64,000 nt of DNA, taken from assembly GCF_003855395.1 (NCBI RefSeq), contig NZ_CP034015.1:1808001-1872000 (forward strand), read 5' to 3'. A model generated the notes under the pieces. That model worked only from the letters and a program-made list of their open reading frames with translations, ran no database searches and had not been told where the DNA came from. Source of the stretch: Shewanella livingstonensis. Lineage in GTDB: Bacteria > Pseudomonadota > Gammaproteobacteria > Enterobacterales > Shewanellaceae. Positions 10,701 through 16,691 of this stretch are shown here, piece by piece (positions within the stretch are counted from its first letter, which is position 1; each line of letters begins with the position of its first letter). The position numbers and the translations under genes were made by a program.

Positions 10701-12703
10701 GTATTGGTTAATGCCGCTTGTTGTGCTGCAATATCCTCTGCTTCAAAGGCTGGAATTGGGAATAAAATTTGTGATAACGGCGTTTGCTTGTTTTTAGCAA
10801 ATACCTTATCGGCTAGCATGACCTGCTGACGCATTTCTGGGTAGTGACAGGCTAAATCAACGCCCATATTGACGTATTGTGAACCTTGACCGGCAAACAG
10901 TGCGGCAACTTTAACCTTGCTGTCTTTAGCCACTAACGCGCTAGTACGATAACTTGTACCAGACGGTAACTGCCATGCATCATTGGTGTTCGAGCTAAGC
11001 TGCGCAATCGCTTGGGTTAGTTGGGTCACAAGCTCAGTTAATGAACTGACTACCATGCCGATACGTGCAGCGTTGCTGTCAAGTGTGGTTACCGCAAAAC
11101 GTTTAGCTAGCTTGGCTAATTCAATTTCACTGATATTAGGTGAAGCGGTATCAATGGCTTTTACGGTATTTAATAACTGGGTTAATTCAGTTTGCAGTGC
11201 GGCTTTACTGCTTGCGCTAATCAGTAAGCTTTGTGCTACTGCGCGATGACGATACTTGGCATCACGGGCGTGATCTTGTTTGTATTCTTCTAGCACCACG
11301 TGGAAGTTAGTACCACCAAAACCAAACGAGCTAATACCGGCGCGGCGCGGGGTATCATCGCTTCGTGGCATCCATGGGCGCGTTTCAGTGTTCAAATAAA
11401 ACGGAGAATCTTCAACACCCAATTTAGGGTTAGGTTTGCTCACGTTAATGGTTGGCGGTAATACCTTGTGATGCAGTGCAAGTGCTGCTTTAATCACGCC
11501 AGCAGTACCTGCGGTTGATTTAGTGTGGCCAACTTGTGACTTAACCGAGCCTAATGCGATGTGCTGCTTAGTGTCGTTACCTTCAGAAAACACTGACTTC
11601 AAGCCATTGAACTCTGCCACATCGCCGGCGGCCGTACCTGTACCATGGGCTTCAATTAAGCCAACAGTGTGTGGCTCAAATCCGGCGTCATCATAGGCGC
11701 GCTTTAATGCTTTTGCCTGGCCTTCAGGGCGCGGCGCATAAATACTTTTAAACTTACCATCCGATGAAGCGCCAACGCCTTTAATGACTGCATAAATACG
11801 GTCGCCGTCACGCTCAGCATCATCAAGGCGCTTCAATGCCACCATGCCAATACCTTCACCAATCATCATGCCTTTTGAATCGATATCAAAAGGTTGAATG
11901 GTTTCATTCGTGGTAAAAGCAGGGGTTTTAGAGAAACTCATGTACATTGAAGGTGAGTTATCGGTACACACACCGCCGGTGATCATCATGTCACTGCGGC
12001 CTTCAACGAGTTCGGTGATCGCCATGCGCATCGCCGCTAAAGAGCCTGCACAAGCCGCATCAACCACACAGTTCATGCCGCCAAAATCAAAACGGTTAGC
12101 AATACGACCAGCAATCACGTTACCAAGTGAACCTGGAAACGAGTTTTCTTCCCAGTGAACATATTGGTCTTGGAATTTTTTGATCAGCATTTCAGTGTCT
12201 TCGTCACTTAATCCGCTACTTTTGAATACTTTTTTTAGTACAGGATATTGTAAACGGCCACTTAAACTGTGATTCAGTTTTTGGCCACCGCCGACGCCCA
12301 AGGTAATACCTATGCGGTCGGTATCGTAATCAGCACCTACGCCTGCATCGGCTAATACTTCTTTTGCCACAATGAGCGACAACAGTTGTGATGAGTCAGT
12401 TAACTCAAGGATATTAGGCGGCAGGCCGAATTCCATTGGGTTAAAGTCTACTTCAGGTAAAAAACCACCGCGTTTACAGTAACTTTTATCTGGCACAGAT
12501 TTGTCTGCGTCAAAATAGTCTTCAGGACGCCAATGAGTGTCAGGCACCTCGGTAATAGCATCAATTTTTTCGCTGATTAAATCCCAAAACTTATTCAAAT
12601 AACGAGAATTAGCAAAAATGCTCGCCATGCCAACAATGGCTACTGGCATGTCTTTTAAACGTTTGTTAAGACGTTTATCGGTGTTTTTCTTGGATTGGCT
12701 CAT
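4790..12703 (-). CDS. pfaA: PfaA, multidomain PUFA (EPA) synthase with five tandem ACPs
   Basis: 2637-residue iterative polyketide-like synthase. Domains in order: ketosynthase (about 15-480, active Cys in VDAACAGS near 214, EAHGTGTAAGD, VGHTKST), malonyl-CoA acyltransferase (about 610-930, GHSFGE near 700), a charged linker with EKIVE repeats, a Q/A/P-rich linker, five acyl carrier domains each with LGIDSIKRVEIL (phosphopantetheine Ser near residues 1270, 1371, 1473, 1594, 1702), a ketoreductase (about 1780-2250, VLVTGGAKGVTFE near 2023, YSMSNEILNK), and a C-terminal dehydratase-like hotdog region (about 2300-2620). The ATG at 12703 overlaps the pfaR stop as ATGA and follows GGAG. The ACPs must be activated by PfaE, encoded divergently. 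ACP number varies between species; five is within the reported range. Confidence 0.97.
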   Translation of the reverse strand: MSQSKKNTDKRLNKRLKDMPVAIVGMASIFANSRYLNKFWDLISEKIDAITEVPDTHWRPEDYFDADKSVPDKSYCKRGGFLPEVDFNPMEFGLPPNILELTDSSQLLSLIVAKEVLADAGVGADYDTDRIGITLGVGGGQKLNHSLSGRLQYPVLKKVFKSSGLSDEDTEMLIKKFQDQYVHWEENSFPGSLGNVIAGRIANRFDFGGMNCVVDAACAGSLAAMRMAITELVEGRSDMMITGGVCTDNSPSMYMSFSKTPAFTTNETIQPFDIDSKGMMIGEGIGMVALKRLDDAERDGDRIYAVIKGVGASSDGKFKSIYAPRPEGQAKALKRAYDDAGFEPHTVGLIEAHGTGTAAGDVAEFNGLKSVFSEGNDTKQHIALGSVKSQVGHTKSTAGTAGVIKAALALHHKVLPPTINVSKPNPKLGVEDSPFYLNTETRPWMPRSDDTPRRAGISSFGFGGTNFHVVLEEYKQDHARDAKYRHRAVAQSLLISASSKAALQTELTQLLNTVKAIDTASPNISEIELAKLAKRFAVTTLDSNAARIGMVVSSLTELVTQLTQAIAQLSSNTNDAWQLPSGTSYRTSALVAKDSKVKVAALFAGQGSQYVNMGVDLACHYPEMRQQVMLADKVFAKNKQTPLSQILFPIPAFEAEDIAAQQAALTNTANAQSAIGAMSMGQYQLLAHAGFKADMVAGHSFGELSALCAAGVIAAEDYYQLAFVRGQAMAATPKDQDAGAMYAVILPATTDTANIDKLENCIKDFAGVKVANYNSPTQLVIAGPTSTTIDAAKAIQTLGFKAIALPVSGAFHTPLVAHAQVPFAKAISKVKFAKPSMSLYANGTGKLHSKDPKAIQAAFSDHMLQSVRFSDQLQSMYDAGARVFVEFGPKNILQKLVEGTLGNQSDAVSVVSLNPNPKGNSDIQLRQAATQLAVLGLSLTEVDPYQAPIAELAKSSPMNVKLTAANFISPATKAKMQKSLETGQVALKEVTIEVPVEKIVETIVEKIVEKEVIKTEYIEVPQAGSANVQTSTNASAQANQVSAQVHYAPVNATLVNTAPVSHDSIGAFFAAQQQTAELHQQFLAIPQQYGDTFASLMAAQTQMAASGVAIPDSLQQSMAFFHQHQAQTLQSHTLFLEQQALSSQNALAMLSGQAPVAFAPAPAQAATQARVQQPVQHIATQTAVTQTPVVQASLQNRAAPAPQAVVAMSAPAPQVTPVKAPTPVAQAVVSSGLSADKVLNTMLEVVAEKTGYPTEMLELGMDMEADLGIDSIKRVEILGTVQDELPGLPELSPEDLAECRTLGEIVDYMNSKLPAAGAAPAQSVAAPVASASNGLSAEKVQATMMAVVADKTGYPTEMLELGMDMEADLGIDSIKRVEILGTVQDELPGLPELNPEDLAECRTLGEIVDYMNSKLPAQGAASVQNAVPAQAAPTSGLSAQKVQSTMMTVVADKTGYPTEMLELSMDMEADLGIDSIKRVEILGTVQDELPGLPELNPEDLAECRTLGEIVAYMGSKLPAAGAMNSQLTAEGSKLPAAGASSVAATVASAPASSESSSLSAAKVQSTMMAVVADKTGYPTEMLELGMDMEADLGIDSIKRVEILGTVQDELPGLPELNPEDLAECRTLGEIVDYMNSKLPAQGAASVQNAVPAQAAPASALSGQTGLSAEKVQNTMMSVVADKTGYPTEMLELSMDMEADLGIDSIKRVEILGTVQDELPGLPELNPEDLAECRTLGEIVAYMNSRLPAAGAKPTADGASLSAAELANDLPPHQEVALKKLPAADKLVDCFSKDACIVINDDGHNAGVLAEKLASTGLTVAVIRSPKAITNKQSPLSSAVASFELTQVSDDGVAAVIKQISAKHKIAGFVHLQPQFEQINNALPLSDAGFKAVEQAFLMAKHLQKSFETLSKTERVSFMTVSRIDGGFGYLDTQDLATAELNQAALSGLSKTLSHEWPNVFCRALDIAPNVEALELAKAIVSELFDIDTSTTEIGISSQGRHTLNATACATTRYQTTTLNSDDTVLVTGGAKGVTFECALTLAKQTKSHFILAGRSEHLAANLPAWAQGKQANELKAAAIGFIQSQGDKPTPKQIDALVWPITSSLEIDRSLAAFKDVGASAEYISMDVSSDAAIKQTLKGLNTITGIIHGAGVLADKHIQDKTLAELGRVYGTKVSGFAGIINAIDASKLKLVAMFSSAAGFYGNTGQSDYSMSNEILNKTALQLAANYPQAKVMSFNWGPWDGGMVSSALKKMFVERGVYVIPLDKGANLFAHSLLSETGVQLLIGSDMQGSDTSSQDDASQASAAVKKLNADSLLIAERSLTLTFNGVNNTYIVERVLNPLLMPFIEDHCIAGNPVLPTVCAIQWMRETAQLLCGQAVCVQDYKLLKGIIFDTNEPQVLRLTLTQTEAGLSALIASRLQSDPSDTVLRPQYQASLIVNEKVVNQNLVNEKIVNASNALPAIITTAKQLANEGKVISTSSELYSNGSLFHGPRLQGIKQVLIANDQQLVCKVELPHINDNDCAGFAPQLTLGGSQAFAEDLLLQAMLVWARIKHDAASLPSTIGELTTYVPFASGDSGYLVLTVLKSSGRSLTADIALYHEDGRLSCTMSAAKTTISKSLNDAFIAPRNKLVEGAI
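7440..9030 (-). repeat. Five tandem ACP-coding repeats inside pfaA
   Basis: Five near-identical ACP units. The phosphopantetheine-site codons fall near 7595, 7919, 8282, 8588 and 8894, so spacing is 324, 363, 306 and 306 bp. Four units (two to five, nearest the KR) are almost identical at DNA level; the first ACP, nearest the acyltransferase, differs by many synonymous changes around the active site. The linker between units three and four is longer and contains a second copy of the GSKLPAAGA peptide. Long direct repeats of this kind are prone to copy-number change. Confidence 0.9.
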
Positions 12704-13569
12704 TGTGAGTCTCCGTTTGATAACTGAGGTTCAGCTATCTGGTGTTGGGATTCAGCTGCATCAGTGGTGCTAGTAGGTATTGCGGCTGCTTGACTTGCTC
12801 CAGGAAAACGAGCAAGAAAAAGATGATAGTTGCGTACTAACAACTTACGTAAATGAAACGGTCCGTGCTTTAAGACGTGAGTAATATAGCGATTACTCGC
12901 CTGAGTATGGCTGTCTTGATAAATATCTAAGTAAACCCAGTCAGATTTAAAATCGACCCCAAGCAGAACTGAATAGGCTTGCTGTTCAGTGAGTTGAGGT
13001 GGAATACTTAACGATACTACTTGTACTACATTGTCCGGATCTGGACTCGGCAGCGCCAAGGTGTCGGCTAAGGTTTGCGGGTTAACAGTATAGGTTTGAA
13101 TATGTGCGCCTTGAGTAATAGGCAACTGATTGAAGAATTTTTCAGGCACAAAAGGGCTGTCAAATTCGTCAAGTTTTGACACCCCAAAGCGCTTTAAACA
13201 ACGGGCAAGGCCGGAGCGAGATACATTTGGGTTGATAAATTGTTGGGTGACTTTTAATAACCTGTCTAAGGGCATCTTCAATTGATAACGCAGACCCAGC
13301 ATTACATACTCTTCCATAGGCGATAGCGTAGTGTTGAGTTTGTGCGGGGTATTGGGGGTGTTATCGATAGAGTCACGTTTACGCCACTTTCGAACTGTGG
13401 CTTCGCTGATATTAAGAATTTTAGAGAGCTGACTGACGCTGTAATCTGATTGCTGAATAAATTGGCGCATCTCAGGCGTGGTGGTCGCATTACGGTGATT
13501 AACCGTTTTTTGACTAGGCTTGCCTTTAAATAGACCTGATTCTAAATGTGTGGTTATCTTTTTTGTCAT
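12700..13569 (-). CDS. pfaR: PfaR, transcriptional regulator of the PUFA synthase operon
   Basis: 289-residue protein located directly upstream of pfaA and overlapping it by the ATGA of stop and start. In Photobacterium profundum pfaR acts as a positive regulator of the pfa genes; the same role here is inferred from position and sequence. The N-terminal part looks like a bipartite helix-turn-helix of the kind seen in transposases and integrases: residues 34-66 (YSVSQLSKILNISEATVRKW) and 86-130 (a second helical unit with VSRSGLARCLKRFGV). The C-terminal part (about 135-260) contains an integrase-core-like stretch (LGVDFKSDWVYLDIY) but lacks an obvious full DDE set. The start ATG is at 13569. 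A leader with ACTTAA palindromes lies upstream. Confidence 0.88.
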   Translation of the reverse strand: MTKKITTHLESGLFKGKPSQKTVNHRNATTTPEMRQFIQQSDYSVSQLSKILNISEATVRKWRKRDSIDNTPNTPHKLNTTLSPMEEYVMLGLRYQLKMPLDRLLKVTQQFINPNVSRSGLARCLKRFGVSKLDEFDSPFVPEKFFNQLPITQGAHIQTYTVNPQTLADTLALPSPDPDNVVQVVSLSIPPQLTEQQAYSVLLGVDFKSDWVYLDIYQDSHTQASNRYITHVLKHGPFHLRKLLVRNYHLFLARFPGASQAAAIPTSTTDAAESQHQIAEPQLSNGDSQ

Positions 13570-14027
13570 CTAGACAGGGGTTCCAAATAATCTATTGGGA
13601 CTTTCAGCTCATTTAAACTTACTCATAATTACTTAAGTCATACTTAAATAAGTTAAAAACTAGTCCAAATATCCATTAATGATTTTTTAACACCAAGCAG
13701 ATTACCTGAGGTTTCACTCCGATACAATCACCCGAGACTGAAAACAAGATGTGAGATGTAAAAAATAATATTTACAGCATATTCTATGTTGTTAGTTTAA
13801 TGTTTTCTTTAACCAGAGTAAGTCGTAATTGAATACGCTGTTGTTCCGCCTAAAAGGTTACATCGTAAATGCTCATCTTCAGCTTGGTTGATAATAATGG
13901 TAATAGAGTGTCGTTAGTTGAATTTGGACCAATAGTAACGCGTTGCGATAATTGATAAATTCCTCGCTGAATAGGGTTTATTGAGGTAATTTAGCCGTAT
14001 CATCGTTTAAGAGTATTGTTTGTTTTA
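13570..14027. promoter_or_regulatory. Divergent pfaR / pfaE intergenic region with ACTTAA palindromes
   Basis: About 450 bp without a gene, holding the promoters for the pfaRABC operon (leftward) and pfaE (rightward). Two adjacent palindromes, ACTTAAGT at 13631-13638 and ACTTAAATAAGT at 13642-13653, with a further AACTTA at 13616, sit 60-85 bases upstream of pfaR and could be an operator; the binding protein is unknown. A TTGGAC hexamer on the minus strand just upstream could be a -35 box. I could not define a convincing promoter for pfaE. The rest is AT-rich with no recognisable RNA or ORF. Confidence 0.5.
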
Positions 14028-14963
14028 ATGTCTGTCATATCTTCATTAACCCAGGTACGTTCGCTTTCTGAACCGCATATTTACTTTGTACGGCTCGATG
14101 GTGCGCTTTGCGCTGCTGACTATGCCGCCGGATTAGCCTTAGGGTGGTTAACCGATGACGAGGTCGCTAAGGTGAGCCGTTATAAAAGCGAGTCGGCGCG
14201 GAGTAATGGTTTACAAGTTCGTTTAGCGTTGCGAGCGATATTATCATTGCATAATGGGCTAAAGCCCCATGAGTGGCGCTTTAGCTATGGTGACAAAGGG
14301 AAACCGGCTCTTAGTAAAGGTTTATTGGCGCAAACTGGGTTGCATTTTAATTTAAGCCATAGCGGCGAGTGGCTGATGATTGGAATAATAATGGGCGGAC
14401 ATGGGCTCAAAGCGGATTATTACTCTGATGCTGATATGTTTTTTGGGGTGGATATTGAGCGAGAGCGCAGCAACACTGATATTGTACCTATCCTCAATCA
14501 CTACTTTACCCAGGCTGAAACCGACACCTTATTACAATTGCCAGAATCGTTGCAACGGCAACGTTTTTTTGATTTATGGGCGGTTAAAGAATCTTACATA
14601 AAAGCGCGTGGGTTAGGGCTAGCATTGTCGCTTAAATCGTTTATGGTCGATTTTAGTCAAGCAAGGTCATCCAATATTGATGTACGTTTATTGAATAATC
14701 AACTCATTAATAAGCAGCATGCATCAATAGCGCTATACCAAATGGTTAAACTGCATTTTACTCATACAGAAGATATAGCGACAAAGATGATCTGGCAGAC
14801 AGCGATGGGGCGACTTGATCCACACTACCGCTTTGCCATCACCTTAGGTTTAGCTAATCAATTACAGGCGACAACGACACAAGTATCCAATCAACTTACC
14901 TGTTTCGATACGCCATCGTGTTATCAAATAAGTTTTACAGGCTTACTGTTGCAAACCAAATAA
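14016..14963 (+). CDS. pfaE: PfaE, 4'-phosphopantetheinyl transferase (Sfp type)
   Basis: Transfers 4'-phosphopantetheine from CoA to the conserved Ser of the PfaA ACP domains, converting them to the holo form; it is essential for EPA synthesis in the family. The two signature motifs are present: FGVDIE (residues 143-148) and WAVKESYIKARG (188-199), about 45 residues apart as in Sfp/EntD enzymes, and a basic LRAIL stretch lies near residue 72. Two starts are possible: TTG at 14016 and ATG at 14028; AAGAG at 14009-14013 is close to the first and rather far from the second, and I favour the ATG. The gene is divergent from pfaR and ends in a strong terminator at 15001. Confidence 0.93.
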   Translation: MFVLMSVISSLTQVRSLSEPHIYFVRLDGALCAADYAAGLALGWLTDDEVAKVSRYKSESARSNGLQVRLALRAILSLHNGLKPHEWRFSYGDKGKPALSKGLLAQTGLHFNLSHSGEWLMIGIIMGGHGLKADYYSDADMFFGVDIERERSNTDIVPILNHYFTQAETDTLLQLPESLQRQRFFDLWAVKESYIKARGLGLALSLKSFMVDFSQARSSNIDVRLLNNQLINKQHASIALYQMVKLHFTHTEDIATKMIWQTAMGRLDPHYRFAITLGLANQLQATTTQVSNQLTCFDTPSCYQISFTGLLLQTK

Positions 14964-15000
14964 GGATTACCTGCTAGATTTAGGCGTTAATCAGTTACAA

Positions 15001-15033
15001 AAAAGCCAATCTCAATGAGATTGGCTTTTTTGA
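15001..15033. terminator. Bidirectional intrinsic terminator between pfaE and queF
   Basis: A perfect 13-bp stem (15001-15013 with 15017-15029, loop AAT) with A-run and T-run flanks on both sides. It can stop transcription of pfaE rightward and queF leftward, the two genes being convergent. Confidence 0.9.
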
Positions 15034-15054
15034 TCTTAATAACCAGAGTGATAA

Positions 15055-15912
15055 TTACTGTCTTGCTAGACGGTTTGACTCTGGTGGATTTTCAAAATCA
15101 CTGCGATATGGGTTGATATCTAAGCCGCCGCGACGGGTATAACGCGCGTATACGGTTAGCTTAGTGCACTGGCAGTATTTTTTTAAATCGACAAAGATAC
15201 GTTCAACGCATTGCTCATGAAATTCATTATGCTGACGGAAAGAGATTAAATAACGCAGCAGTTTTTCACGATCAATCTTAGGGCCTTGATAACGGATCAT
15301 TACACTGCCCCAGTCGGGCTGTGAGGTGATCAAACAGTTAGACTTTAACAGATTAGAGTTAAGTGTCTCGGCGACATTTTTATCTGGATCAGTACTGTTT
15401 ATTAAATGATCTGGGTTAAAGGCGTATTCGTCGACCTCGATATCTAATTCGTCGATACATGTACCTGGCAAATCAATGATACGTTCAAGATTAAAGTACT
15501 TCGGTTCGATGACTTTTACGGTCAGCTCGCCTTGGGCACAAATGCCTAAATCTTGACTTAAGGTTTCTTGTACGGCTTCTACACTGTCAAACTTAGTTTG
15601 GTTAAAACTATTTAAGTACAGTTTAAAAGATTTCGATTCAATCAAGTTGACACTGTTGATATCTAACTGAACTTCCAAAATGGCAACAATAGGCTTGCCT
15701 TTTGCATTAAGCCAAGACAACTCATATCCGGTCCAAATATCGGTACCATGAAAGGGCAGTCCGCCACTTAACTCAATAGCATCTCGGTTAAGTTTACGAG
15801 GAACCCCTTGCAGCAGTGACGCGTCATACTCAGCTTGATAAGCAGTTGCACGGCCTAATGTTAGGCCTTTTAATGCATCAGCATCACTATAAGGGTCGTG
15901 ATTGTGTGTCAT
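15055..15912 (-). CDS. queF: QueF, NADPH-dependent 7-cyano-7-deazaguanine reductase
   Basis: Reduces the nitrile of preQ0 to preQ1 in queuosine biosynthesis, in the cytoplasm. 285 residues, the long bimodular T-fold form found in gammaproteobacteria. The QueF signature ESKSFKLY lies at 92-99 and the catalytic Cys is C193 in [13 protein letters not shown], the residue that forms the thioimide with substrate. A further conserved segment [15 protein letters not shown] lies near residue 230. The ATG start is at 15912. It is convergent with pfaE and divergent from syd, with only 54 bp to the syd start. Confidence 0.97.
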   Translation of the reverse strand: MTHNHDPYSDADALKGLTLGRATAYQAEYDASLLQGVPRKLNRDAIELSGGLPFHGTDIWTGYELSWLNAKGKPIVAILEVQLDINSVNLIESKSFKLYLNSFNQTKFDSVEAVQETLSQDLGICAQGELTVKVIEPKYFNLERIIDLPGTCIDELDIEVDEYAFNPDHLINSTDPDKNVAETLNSNLLKSNCLITSQPDWGSVMIRYQGPKIDREKLLRYLISFRQHNEFHEQCVERIFVDLKKYCQCTKLTVYARYTRRGGLDINPYRSDFENPPESNRLARQ

Positions 15913-15966
15913 CTAATCGGTTTCCGTGTCAAAATATGGTTTTATTATAAACTACGAGTGGCTTAA

Positions 15967-16617
15967 GTGTCTTGTTCATCTGCATTAGATTGCTTCATTA
16001 AAAAATATCTTAATTCTTATCAAGATACGCTATCTGAATTTCCGCGCTATTATCCTTTGGGTGAAGCTTCAATATGTATTCAAGGAACGTTTGATGCCAA
16101 TAGCGATGATGTGGTGTTCTGGCAGCCAGTTAAACGGGATGTTACAGCCAATTTTAGTAATGTAGAGCATGCATTAAATATTCAGTTACACCAAGATATT
16201 CATGCATTTTATGGCCAATATTTTTCAGCGCCGTTACCGTTTACTGCATCGTTTGGTTACGGTGAATTAATTCAAGCGTGGAATCAAGCCGACTTTGAAA
16301 ATTTGCAACAAAATGTAATTGGTCATTTGATCATGAAGCAAAAGCTTAAACAACCCCTGACCTGGTTTATTGGTGTGGTAGGTGATGGCGACGAAATGCT
16401 AACCGTAAACAATGATGATGGCAGTGTATGGATAGAAATACCTGGACAGAAACAAAGTAGCCAAATTGCGCCATCTTTAACTGAATTTCTGCAGCAGCTC
16501 TCTCCAATGATAACACCACCGGTTAAACCCGTAGAAGAAATAGCTACAGTGACGGAACATCCCGGAATAGGGCAACGGATTAAAACCATGTGGCAACATT
16601 TGTCACGTAAAAAGTAA
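15967..16617 (+). CDS. syd: Syd, SecY-interacting protein
   Basis: 216-residue cytosolic protein of the Syd family, which binds the translocon subunit SecY and is thought to act as a check on assembly of the SecYEG complex. The family pattern is clear in the N-terminal half (FPRYYPLGEASICIQG, VFWQPVKRD, LHQDIHAFYGQYFS) and the central GYGELIQAWNQADF segment. The C-terminus from about residue 180 is a low-conservation tail. The start is GTG at 15967. It is divergent from queF, a neighbour order common in Shewanella. Confidence 0.92.
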   Translation: MSCSSALDCFIKKYLNSYQDTLSEFPRYYPLGEASICIQGTFDANSDDVVFWQPVKRDVTANFSNVEHALNIQLHQDIHAFYGQYFSAPLPFTASFGYGELIQAWNQADFENLQQNVIGHLIMKQKLKQPLTWFIGVVGDGDEMLTVNNDDGSVWIEIPGQKQSSQIAPSLTEFLQQLSPMITPPVKPVEEIATVTEHPGIGQRIKTMWQHLSRKK

Positions 16618-16623
16618 CCATGT

Positions 16624-16658
16624 GAAGTGTTGAAACGCTTTTAGCATTTCAATACTTC
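16624..16658. terminator. Hairpin between convergent syd and helicase gene
   Basis: A 12-bp stem with one wobble pair (16624-16635 with 16647-16658) lies between the two convergent stop codons. It has no long T-run, so termination strength is uncertain. Confidence 0.4.
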
Positions 16659-16691
16659 GTCTATCTCAGAGCGTGTAACCTCAGCTTGGTA

